DNA from: Planctomycetes bacterium UBA1662
GTDB lineage: Bacteria > Planctomycetota > UBA8108
Assembly: GCA_002320775.1 (NCBI GenBank)
Contig: DCKY01000185.1
Location: forward strand, 1-11,805
Reading direction: 5' to 3'
Length of the DNA stretch: 11,805 bases
The notes below the pieces were generated by a model. The model ran no database searches and was not told where the DNA came from. It saw only the letters and a list, made by a program, of their open reading frames with translations. The translations under genes were made by a program, and so were the position numbers. This document shows, piece after piece, positions 6,505 to 11,805 of this stretch; positions within the stretch are counted from its first letter, which is position 1, and every line of letters starts with the position of its first letter.

Positions 6505-7472
6505 CAGCTCTCCTCCCCTGCCGCTCGCTGGGGCTCGACCTGCCCACCCTGCGGGCCGCAGGCTCCAACAAGGTAGAGGGCCGCCATACGCACCGCCAGC
6601 CCATTGCTGACCTGGTCAAGAATGACCGATCGGGGGCCATCCGCGACCTCAGGAGTCAGCTCGACACCTCGGTTGATCGGCCCGGGATGCAGCACAAGGG
6701 CATCCTCCTTGACCCGCTTCATCCTCTCTCCATTGAGTCCGTAGAGCTTGGCATATTCTCGAATGGTGGGAAAGAGCCCCCTCTCCTGGCGTTCTTTCTG
6801 TATGCGAAGCATATTGAAGACATCGACCTCTTCGAGAACCTCGTCGAGATCATGGCTCACCTTGACGCCAAGCCTGGAGAGCCCGTTCGGCACCAGCGTT
6901 GACGGTCCGACAGCGTAGACCTCGGCGCCAAGCTTCTGCAGGCCCCAGATATTCGAGCGGGCTACCCGGCTGTGGGACACATCTCCGACAATTGCCACCT
7001 TCAGCCCCGCGAGCTCCGGCTTGTGCTGGCGAATGGTAAAAATATCGAGCAGCGCCTGAGTGGGATGCTCATGGGCGCCGTCACCGGCGTTGATCACGCT
7101 GCACCCGAGCACCTGGGAGAGCTGGTAGGCGGCTCCGGAGCAGCTATGTCGAACCACCACGATATCTACGCCCATGGCCTCTATATTGAGAGCCGTGTCA
7201 TTGAGGGTCTCCCCCTTGCTGGTAGAACTCGATGACCCGGAAAAATTCAGCACATCCGCCGAAAGCCGGGCGCCGGCCAGCTCGAACGAAGTGCGCGTCC
7301 TCGTGCTGGGTTCAAAGAAGAGATTCACCACGACCCGTCCCCGCAACGCGGGAACCTTCTTCACGCTCCGGGTGGAGACCTCGCGAAAACCCTCTGCCGT
7401 ATCCAGCAACTCGATGATCTCCTCCCGGCTGAGGTCCTCGAGTCCAAGAAGATGTTTTCTGTTCCAATTCAT
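6504..7472 (-). CDS. pyrB: Aspartate carbamoyltransferase catalytic subunit
   Basis: A 322-residue cytoplasmic enzyme that joins carbamoyl phosphate and aspartate, the first committed step of UMP synthesis. The carbamoyl phosphate loop STRTR is at 56-60, the mobile Lys loop (STSKGE) has Lys86, and His136 is in HPTQA. Aspartate-binding residues appear in SRVARS (168-173) and MLRIQ (221-225), and LHPGP ends at 265. Every catalytic residue I can place is present, unlike the degenerate dihydroorotase encoded next. The C-terminal 20 residues form a Gly/Gln/Glu-rich tail beyond the usual end. It starts 8 nt after pyrR and has no strong ribosome-binding site, so coupling to pyrR translation is likely. 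No pyrI regulatory subunit is seen. Confidence 0.95.
   Translation of the reverse strand: MNWNRKHLLGLEDLSREEIIELLDTAEGFREVSTRSVKKVPALRGRVVVNLFFEPSTRTRTSFELAGARLSADVLNFSGSSSSTSKGETLNDTALNIEAMGVDIVVVRHSCSGAAYQLSQVLGCSVINAGDGAHEHPTQALLDIFTIRQHKPELAGLKVAIVGDVSHSRVARSNIWGLQKLGAEVYAVGPSTLVPNGLSRLGVKVSHDLDEVLEEVDVFNMLRIQKERQERGLFPTIREYAKLYGLNGERMKRVKEDALVLHPGPINRGVELTPEVADGPRSVILDQVSNGLAVRMAALYLVGACGPQGGQVEPQRAAGEES
6512..6516 (-). promoter_or_regulatory. Ribosome-binding site of the pyrC-like gene
   Basis: GGAGG lies inside the end of pyrB, 7 nt before the pyrC-like ATG at 6504. With the 1-nt stop/start overlap it suggests balanced, coupled synthesis of the two proteins, as expected for subunits of one complex. 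Confidence 0.65.
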
Positions 7473-7480
7473 CGTATCGC

Positions 7481-8074
7481 TCAGGCGCCTGCCTCCACGA
7501 AGCTCGTCAGATCTACCCCATCGTAATCATCCCCCATCTCTTCCAGGCGCACCTGCACCCGGTCGTTTCGTTCCGTTTCGAAAAATTCCCCGGTAAAATT
7601 CGACTCGATCGGCAGCTCGCGGTTACCCCTGTCAACCAGCACCGCAAGCCAGATCCTCCTCGGCCTGCCGAAATCAAGAATCAGGTCCAGCGCGGCCCGG
7701 ATCGTTCGCCCGGTATAGAGAACATCATCCACCAGGACGATGGACTTGTCCTCCACCTCGAAGGAAATCTCGGTACCGAGTACCGCCGGCGCGCCCGTCT
7801 GCAGATGGTAGTCGTCTCGATAAAGAGAGATATCCAGCTCTCCGTAGGCTGGCCCCGTCCCCGCGCTGCCCCCAAGATCCTCCAGGAGCCTGCGGGCAAG
7901 CACAGCGCCGCGGCGCTTGATGCCGACAAGGGCCCAGTCCTCCAGGGTATCGGTGGTCTTCCGAATACCGGCCAGCCAACGCTGGTAGAGGGGGCCAAAG
8001 TCATCGGGAGTCACCAACTGAGACCTCGAAGGTTCAGCCTCCCTTGAAACGGGATCCTGTGGAGAAGGTGACAT
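7481..8074 (-). CDS. pyrR: PyrR: pyr regulator / uracil phosphoribosyltransferase homologue
   Basis: Up to 197 residues of the type I phosphoribosyltransferase fold. PyrR proteins sense UMP, bind pyr mRNA in many bacteria, and can make UMP from uracil and PRPP. The PRPP loop is at 112-124 (VLVDDVLYTGRT). The PyrR-specific LVDRGNRELPIE is at 146-157, and VGIKRRG and DISLYRDD are at 50-56 and 81-88. The ATG at 8074 gives a 20-residue Ser/Pro/Glu-rich extension and has a poor ribosome-binding site. A TTG at 8017 or GTG at 8014 follows a GAGG site at 8024-8027 by 6 or 9 nt and would start nearer the conserved fold, so the true start is uncertain. It is the first of the pyrR-pyrB-pyrC-like trio, 52 nt after the GTPase gene. 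Confidence 0.92.
   Translation of the reverse strand: MSPSPQDPVSREAEPSRSQLVTPDDFGPLYQRWLAGIRKTTDTLEDWALVGIKRRGAVLARRLLEDLGGSAGTGPAYGELDISLYRDDYHLQTGAPAVLGTEISFEVEDKSIVLVDDVLYTGRTIRAALDLILDFGRPRRIWLAVLVDRGNRELPIESNFTGEFFETERNDRVQVRLEEMGDDYDGVDLTSFVEAGA
8024..8027 (-). promoter_or_regulatory. Possible internal ribosome-binding site deciding the pyrR start
   Basis: GAGG (followed by T) lies 6 nt before a TTG at 8017 and 9 nt before a GTG at 8014, both in frame with pyrR. It is stronger than anything before the ATG at 8074, so the shorter protein of about 177 residues is a serious alternative. Confidence 0.35.
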
Positions 8075-8106
8075 TGAGATTTATCCGATTTCCAGACGCA
8101 GGACGG

Positions 8107-8126
8107 GCTTTCTAACAAAAGAAAGC
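8107..8126 (-). repeat. Hairpin between the GTPase gene and pyrR
   Basis: GCTTTC (8107-8112) and GAAAGC (8121-8126) pair perfectly around an 8-nt loop, directly after the GTPase stop codon. There is no following T-run on either strand, so it is not a clear terminator. It may mark an mRNA processing or stability site before pyrR. Confidence 0.35.
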
Positions 8127-9344
8127 TCACTCTTGAGGCCAGGAATATTGGAGGCCTATTATGAGGCACCTTTTCACCTCGTCAAGTAAAGGTGTGCCAG
8201 GAGTTTTGACCAGGGCTGATAATGCCTGTTCCACGGCAGCTGCCTGGGAGGCGGTAAATGGGGCTGCTGGATCCTCGTAAATATCAGCAGGGAGCCCTGC
8301 ATCGCACCCCAGCCACCGCTGCCCGATAACATCGAGCAGGGAGTCGAAGCCCTCTCCAGTGAGAGCCGAAAGGACAACATCAGCATCCCCAGGCGGCAAA
8401 TCCGGCGCCTCATCCAGTTTATTTCCAACCAGCACGGTCTTCCGATCCCAGCGGCCAGCGAGAAAACCTCTGTCACGGTCGGTCAGCTGCCAGGGCGGAG
8501 CCAGCAGGTAAAGACATCCGTCCGCCTTCTTGCGGGCCAGCAGACTGAGCGCTTCAGCCTCCACCGTATCCTCCGGCTCCAGGCGCAGCCCGACACTGTC
8601 TGCCAACTCCACCGGAGCATCAAAGACAGCAGCCGTCCCTCGAAGAAGATCTCGCGTCGTGCCGGCCTGGGATGAAACGGCGGCCCGCTCCTTCTCCATA
8701 AATCGATTGAAGAGCGTCGATTTACCAGCATTGGCGCAGCCGGCTATCAACAGCTCGAGAGGTTCGCCAAGACGCCGGGCTCGAACGCTCCCCGCAACCA
8801 GTCCGCGCAGTACTCTCTCGAGCTTCTCCAGCCCGGCCGTATCGACAGGCTCTTCCGCAAGCTCGACACATTGAGAAAGAATTTTCGAGAGTTCGCCGGA
8901 GCGCTGCCGGCTGAAAAACTTTGCGGACCTGTCAGTTCGAGCGTCCAGGAGGAGTTCGCAGGCAGCAGCCTGGACAGCATCAACCGCTCCCAGCTCCAGT
9001 GCATGCCGCAGCACTCCGCCCTGGTCAAGCCCTTTACCACCCAGCGAATCGAGCCGCCTGGCTGTCCGCTCCTGCAGCCAGGAGCCGCCGTGTACCGAAA
9101 GCGTAAAGGCCTCAATACCGCTCCACATGGATGAGGCCGGCTGGCTGCCAACAACCACCTCGTCAAGGGTCTCTCCAGCCTCGTCGAGGAGAGAATCGAG
9201 GCAACTGCGGCCAGGCCCGGGAAGACGCCGCCCCGCCAACCCGGCAGCCAGCGCCTCGGCCGCACCCGGGCCAAAGAGTTCGAAAACAGCGATCCCACCC
9301 TCTCCGGGCGGGGAAGCGAGGTGATAAAAAAATGCCTCGCTCAC
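8127..9344 (-). CDS. MnmE/TrmE-like GTPase, divergent, lacking the C-terminal Cys motif
   Basis: A 405-residue homologue of MnmE, the GTPase that with MnmG modifies wobble uridine of some tRNAs; MnmE usually has about 450 residues. The N-terminal folate-binding domain is recognisable (ASPPGEGGIAV, 10-20), but IAVIRISG has become IAVFELFG. The GEFTxRAFLNGKxDLxQAEA segment is degraded to about 109-128 (HALELGAVDAVQAAA). G1 is GCANAGKST (202-210), G2 GTTRD (228-232), G4 NKLD (308-311) and G5 SAL (326-328). G3 reads DSVG (249-252) instead of DTAG. The protein ends at IIGLQYSWPQE, without the FCIGK Cys needed for modification. It probably binds GTP but is unlikely to be the main tRNA-modifying MnmE. 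The GTG start overlaps the coaX-like stop as GTGA. Confidence 0.82.
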   Translation of the reverse strand: MSEAFFYHLASPPGEGGIAVFELFGPGAAEALAAGLAGRRLPGPGRSCLDSLLDEAGETLDEVVVGSQPASSMWSGIEAFTLSVHGGSWLQERTARRLDSLGGKGLDQGGVLRHALELGAVDAVQAAACELLLDARTDRSAKFFSRQRSGELSKILSQCVELAEEPVDTAGLEKLERVLRGLVAGSVRARRLGEPLELLIAGCANAGKSTLFNRFMEKERAAVSSQAGTTRDLLRGTAAVFDAPVELADSVGLRLEPEDTVEAEALSLLARKKADGCLYLLAPPWQLTDRDRGFLAGRWDRKTVLVGNKLDEAPDLPPGDADVVLSALTGEGFDSLLDVIGQRWLGCDAGLPADIYEDPAAPFTASQAAAVEQALSALVKTPGTPLLDEVKRCLIIGLQYSWPQE

Positions 9345-10102
9345 AACCTGGAACCGGTCTCGGCCGCGATGGCGAGTCCCTCAAGGGTAAGCCCGGGCTC
9401 GATGCAGTCAAAGAGACCGGATTCCGCCGCGACCAGCTCTGCCTCACCTCCGGTTGCGATCACCCTGGCGTTTTCACCAAGCTCGTCAAGGATTCCCTGG
9501 ACCAGGCCCTGGACACCAAGACGGGCCTGGCCGAGGATCCCCGACCGTAGCGCCTGCGAGGTGCTCCTGGCTATCAACGGAACCGCCGGGCCATCCTGCA
9601 GACCGGGAAGATTCGGAGTCGATGTCTCAAGTCCCCTCAAGGCAGCCCCGACCCCGACGCCGATTGGGCCGCCAAGAAACTCACCGCGCGCAGAGACAAC
9701 GCTGAAGCTCAGGGCTGTACCGAAATCGACCACGACAAGCGCCTCGCCGGGCCAGCGAGTCCTCCCCGCCAGGGCATTGAGCAGCCGGTCAACCCCTGCT
9801 TCTGCGGGATCTTCATAGTGATTCTCAATGGGAATTTCAAAATCTCTTCCGGCGACAAGCAGCGCCGGCATCTCCAGCCAGCCAGCCAGCATCTCAAGCC
9901 GATCGTCCCTCACGGAGCCCGCCACAAGCTCCCCCGAGCTCCTGCCTGGTCCGAAAATCCGGCTGAGAGCCTCACCTTCAGCTCCTTCCCGCTCCAGCTC
10001 CGCCCAGGAGATCACTCCACCAGCGCCCACCCTGGAACCATCGAAGGATCCGTAGCGCAAGGTGCTGTTGCCGAGCAGAAACCCGAATCTGCGGGCGCTC
10101 AT
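9341..10102 (-). CDS. coaX: Type III pantothenate kinase (CoaX/Baf family) homologue with altered N-terminal motif
   Basis: A 253-residue protein of normal CoaX length. CoaX phosphorylates pantothenate in the first step of CoA synthesis. Visible motifs are EAGVDRLLNALAG (101-113), VVVDFGTALSF (123-133) with the catalytic-type Asp126, GGPIGVG (144-150), ATGGEAEL (216-223) and LTLEGL (238-243). The first motif, normally DxGNT with an invariant Asp, reads LLGNS (9-13), so that Asp is Leu. Activity is therefore uncertain; a regulatory role as in Bordetella Baf is possible. I chose the ATG at 10102 because GGAGGG stands 5 nt upstream. A longer TTG-started reading would overlap obgE and adds unconserved residues. 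It lies 43 nt after obgE and shares GTGA with the next gene. Confidence 0.82.
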   Translation of the reverse strand: MSARRFGFLLGNSTLRYGSFDGSRVGAGGVISWAELEREGAEGEALSRIFGPGRSSGELVAGSVRDDRLEMLAGWLEMPALLVAGRDFEIPIENHYEDPAEAGVDRLLNALAGRTRWPGEALVVVDFGTALSFSVVSARGEFLGGPIGVGVGAALRGLETSTPNLPGLQDGPAVPLIARSTSQALRSGILGQARLGVQGLVQGILDELGENARVIATGGEAELVAAESGLFDCIEPGLTLEGLAIAAETGSRL

Positions 10103-10107
10103 CTCAT

Positions 10108-10113
10108 CCCTCC
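10108..10113 (-). promoter_or_regulatory. Strong ribosome-binding site of the coaX-like gene
   Basis: GGAGGG lies 5 nt before the ATG at 10102. It decides this start against a TTG 63 nt further upstream at 10165, inside obgE. Confidence 0.7.
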
Positions 10114-10145
10114 GCCTGGCAGGACCGGCAAGCTGCGCCGCAAGA

Positions 10146-11195
10146 TCATCCCAGGTCCTCCTCAACGCTGGCTGCGGCTTGGGCCTCGCCTACAAGGACA
10201 GTGGAGGCTCTCAGTAAATTCTCCAGGCCGTCCCCTGTAACGGCCGACAGGGAGAAGATCTCCTTGCCCAGGCGGGATTTGAGCTCCGCCCCGAAAGACT
10301 TCACCTCATCAGCATCCAGCATGTCGGTCTTGCTCAGGACGACCAGGCGGGGTTTCCCGGAGAGCTCATCGCTATAGCCGGAGAGCTCGCGTTCGATCAG
10401 GTGAAAATCCCTGACCGACTGGTCGATATCGTTGTACTCACACGAGACCATGTGCAACAGCACCCGGGTGCGTTCGATATGACGAAGAAATTCGATGCCC
10501 AGCCCCTGCCCCTGGTGCGCGCCCTCGATCAACCCGGGAATGTCAGCGATCACGAGGCGGGCGTAGTTCCCCAGTTCGGCGATCCCCAGGTGCGGTTCCT
10601 TGGTTGTAAATGGATAGGCCGCAATCTTAGGTCGGGCGGCCGAGACCCTGGAAAGAAAGGTCGACTTGCCGGCGTTTGGAAGTCCCACCAGCCCGACATC
10701 CGCAAGCAGCTTGAGCTCCAGGTGGATCAACTTTTCCATTCCCGGATGACCTTTTTCCGCCTCTCTCGGCACCTGGTTGAGGGCGCTCGCGTAGGACTTA
10801 TTGCCGCGCCCGCCCTTACCTCCGCCGACGACTCTGTACATGAGTTCCGAATCGAGGAGGTCTACCAGCAGCTTCCCCTCACGCGGATCTTGATCCCCGT
10901 CCACCTCCTTGACCAAGGTACCAAGCGGCAGCTTGACCAGCAGATCCTTGCCCCTTCTCCCGAAGCGGTTGTTACCCTCCCCAGGCTGGCCCTTCCCGGC
11001 AATATAGTGACGACGCCGGCCAATATCGAGAAGGGTGGTAATGTTCGAATCCGCCTGCAGATAGACGCTGCCCCCATCTCCTCCATTCCCTCCATTGGGC
11101 CCACCACGCGGCACGAACTTCTCACGCCGGAAGCTGATGCAGCCGTCACCGCCCTTGCCGCTACGGACATTAATGGTCGTTTCATCGATGAACAT
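10146..11195 (-). CDS. obgE: GTPase Obg (ribosome assembly)
   Basis: A 349-residue essential-type GTPase that acts in maturation of the large ribosomal subunit and in stress signalling. The glycine-rich Obg fold covers about 1-157, with FRREKFVPRGGPNGG at 22-36 and GGGKGGRGNKSY at 124-135. The G domain follows with GLPNAGKST (171-179), TTKEPH (197-202), DIPG (218-221), SKTD (288-291, in place of the usual NKxD) and SA (317-318). Length and order are normal, without a long C-terminal extension. The rplU-rpmA-obgE order is widespread in bacteria and supports the call. The start fits the family, but its ribosome-binding site is weak. It lies 77 nt after rpmA. Confidence 0.96.
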   Translation of the reverse strand: MFIDETTINVRSGKGGDGCISFRREKFVPRGGPNGGNGGDGGSVYLQADSNITTLLDIGRRRHYIAGKGQPGEGNNRFGRRGKDLLVKLPLGTLVKEVDGDQDPREGKLLVDLLDSELMYRVVGGGKGGRGNKSYASALNQVPREAEKGHPGMEKLIHLELKLLADVGLVGLPNAGKSTFLSRVSAARPKIAAYPFTTKEPHLGIAELGNYARLVIADIPGLIEGAHQGQGLGIEFLRHIERTRVLLHMVSCEYNDIDQSVRDFHLIERELSGYSDELSGKPRLVVLSKTDMLDADEVKSFGAELKSRLGKEIFSLSAVTGDGLENLLRASTVLVGEAQAAASVEEDLG

Positions 11196-11272
11196 GAGAT
11201 CATCGCAAAGAGGCGCGCAGACCGCCCGCGGCTGGCCTGGAGCGCCTCAAGTCTCCTCGTCCGGTTTCGGTA

Positions 11273-11536
11273 TTAGCCCTGGGCCTCAACTGCTGCCACA
11301 GGCTCTACACTGATTCGCCGACGACTCTCAAACTTTACGGTCCCCTCGACCAGCGAAAAGATCGTGTAGTCGTTTCCAAGCCCTACATTGAAACCCGGAT
11401 GGAACTTCGTCCCACACTGGCGAACAATAATCTGGCCGGCCTTTACACGCTGGCCTCCGTAGGCCTTCAGTCCGCGATGCTGCGGGTTAGAGTCGCGCCC
11501 GTTCCTTGAAGCGCCCTGTCCTTTTTTATGTGCCAT
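11273..11536 (-). CDS. rpmA: 50S ribosomal protein L27
   Basis: An 87-residue protein of the large ribosomal subunit whose N-terminus reaches the peptidyl transferase centre. It starts MAHKKG directly, without the cleavable extension seen in Firmicutes. NGRDS (12-16), a GTKFHPG motif (42-48) and the GNDYTIF segment are conserved. The usual RQRGT reads RQCGT, an uncommon Cys. A GAGG site 4 nt upstream, with AGGAAGG just before it, supports the start. It lies 26 nt after rplU and ahead of obgE, the usual bacterial order. Confidence 0.97.
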   Translation of the reverse strand: MAHKKGQGASRNGRDSNPQHRGLKAYGGQRVKAGQIIVRQCGTKFHPGFNVGLGNDYTIFSLVEGTVKFESRRRISVEPVAAVEAQG

Positions 11537-11562
11537 GGATCCTCAACCTTCCTTTGGCGAAA

Positions 11563-11805
11563 TCAGGCTTCGATCTTCTCGATCTGGACCTGGATGTATT
11601 TCTGACGATGCCCGACACGCCTGCGAGAATTCTTGCGGCGCCGGAAATGCATAATGATCAGCTTCTTGCCCTTGACGTCGCCGAGGACCTTCCCCACGAC
11701 CTTCGCTCCCTCAACCAGCGGAGCCCCGACCTTGGGAGAGCCCGACTCATCGCCGACAAAGAGAACCTCGTTGAATTCGATCGTGCTGCCAGCCTCGGCC
11801 TCTCG
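11563..11805 (-). CDS. rplU: 50S ribosomal protein L21 (N-terminus cut by window edge)
   Basis: The last 80 residues of L21, a 23S rRNA-binding protein of the large subunit, read in frame from the right edge to a TGA at 11563-11565. The basic FRRRKNSRRRVGHRQKY segment and the following IQVQIEKI strand are the family signature, and the upstream part (STIEFNEVLFVGDE) also fits. About 20 N-terminal residues and the operon promoter lie outside the window. It is the first visible gene of the leftward series. Confidence 0.95.
   Translation of the reverse strand, partial: REAEAGSTIEFNEVLFVGDESGSPKVGAPLVEGAKVVGKVLGDVKGKKLIIMHFRRRKNSRRRVGHRQKYIQVQIEKIEA

Noticed and set aside
5233..6576. 447-residue open frame on the plus strand opposite the pyrC-like gene
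   Set aside because: The minus-strand frame is a clear dihydroorotase homologue and overlaps pyrB as an operon should. The plus-strand translation has no family motif.
8075..8126. GUCCUGCG in the pyrR leader, resembling the start of a PyrR-binding loop (UCCNGNGAGG)
   Set aside because: Only the first half matches, the GAGG half is absent and there is no flanking stem, so chance is the simpler explanation.
9327..9333. Run of seven T on the coding strand near the start of the MnmE-like gene, a possible frameshift site
   Set aside because: The frame through it gives the conserved ASPPGEGG motif directly, so no shift is needed.
10103..10165. Longer coaX reading from a TTG at 10165
   Set aside because: It overlaps obgE, adds residues not typical of CoaX, and the GGAGGG site directly precedes the ATG at 10102.
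10401..11276. 291-residue open frame on the plus strand opposite obgE
   Set aside because: obgE is complete and unmistakable on the other strand; this frame shows no motif.

Overview
The window reads as bacterial chromosomal DNA of moderately high GC content (about 60% by eye). All recognised genes are ordinary bacterial families, and I see no mobile element, tRNA, rRNA or CRISPR array. My best guess at the lineage is Planctomycetota or a related PVC-type bacterium. This is inference only, from the style of the C-terminal TPR region in the large Ser/Arg-rich secreted protein, the large low-complexity exported protein itself, and L27 wording such as GNDYTIFSLVEG. No marker gene here proves it.

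Left part (1-2441): a dicarboxylate/amino acid:cation symporter, cut by the left edge and read leftward, carries a PDZ-like domain between its first and second membrane segments. It diverges from a complete dihydrolipoyl dehydrogenase gene (lpdA) across a 195-bp region that holds a good sigma70-type promoter for the transporter and a perfect 12-bp palindrome.

Middle (2484-5154): convergent to lpdA lies an 807-residue predicted secreted protein. In order it has a signal peptide, a long basic Ser/Arg/Pro region with internal repeats, glycine runs, a His cluster, a Tyr/Gly/Trp-rich block with a Cys/His cluster, an acidic Pro/Ala linker and a C-terminal TPR-like domain. The 247 bp upstream contain a perfect TATAAT, three inverted repeats and a terminator-like leader hairpin.

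Right part (5155-11805): eight genes read leftward in one tight series: rplU (cut by the right edge), rpmA, obgE, a coaX-like gene, an mnmE/trmE-like GTPase, pyrR, pyrB and a pyrC-like gene. Start and stop codons overlap at coaX/mnmE-like (GTGA) and pyrB/pyrC-like (TGATG). The ribosomal, Obg, PyrR and ATCase proteins look normal. The dihydroorotase homologue lacks several metal ligands, the MnmE homologue lacks the C-terminal Cys motif and has an altered G3 motif, and the CoaX homologue has Leu where the family has its first conserved Asp. The unusual theme is thus three active-site-altered homologues in one operon, beside intact partners. The arrangement pyrR-pyrB-inactive pyrC recalls the Pseudomonas pyrRBC' operon, where the inactive DHOase is a structural subunit of ATCase.
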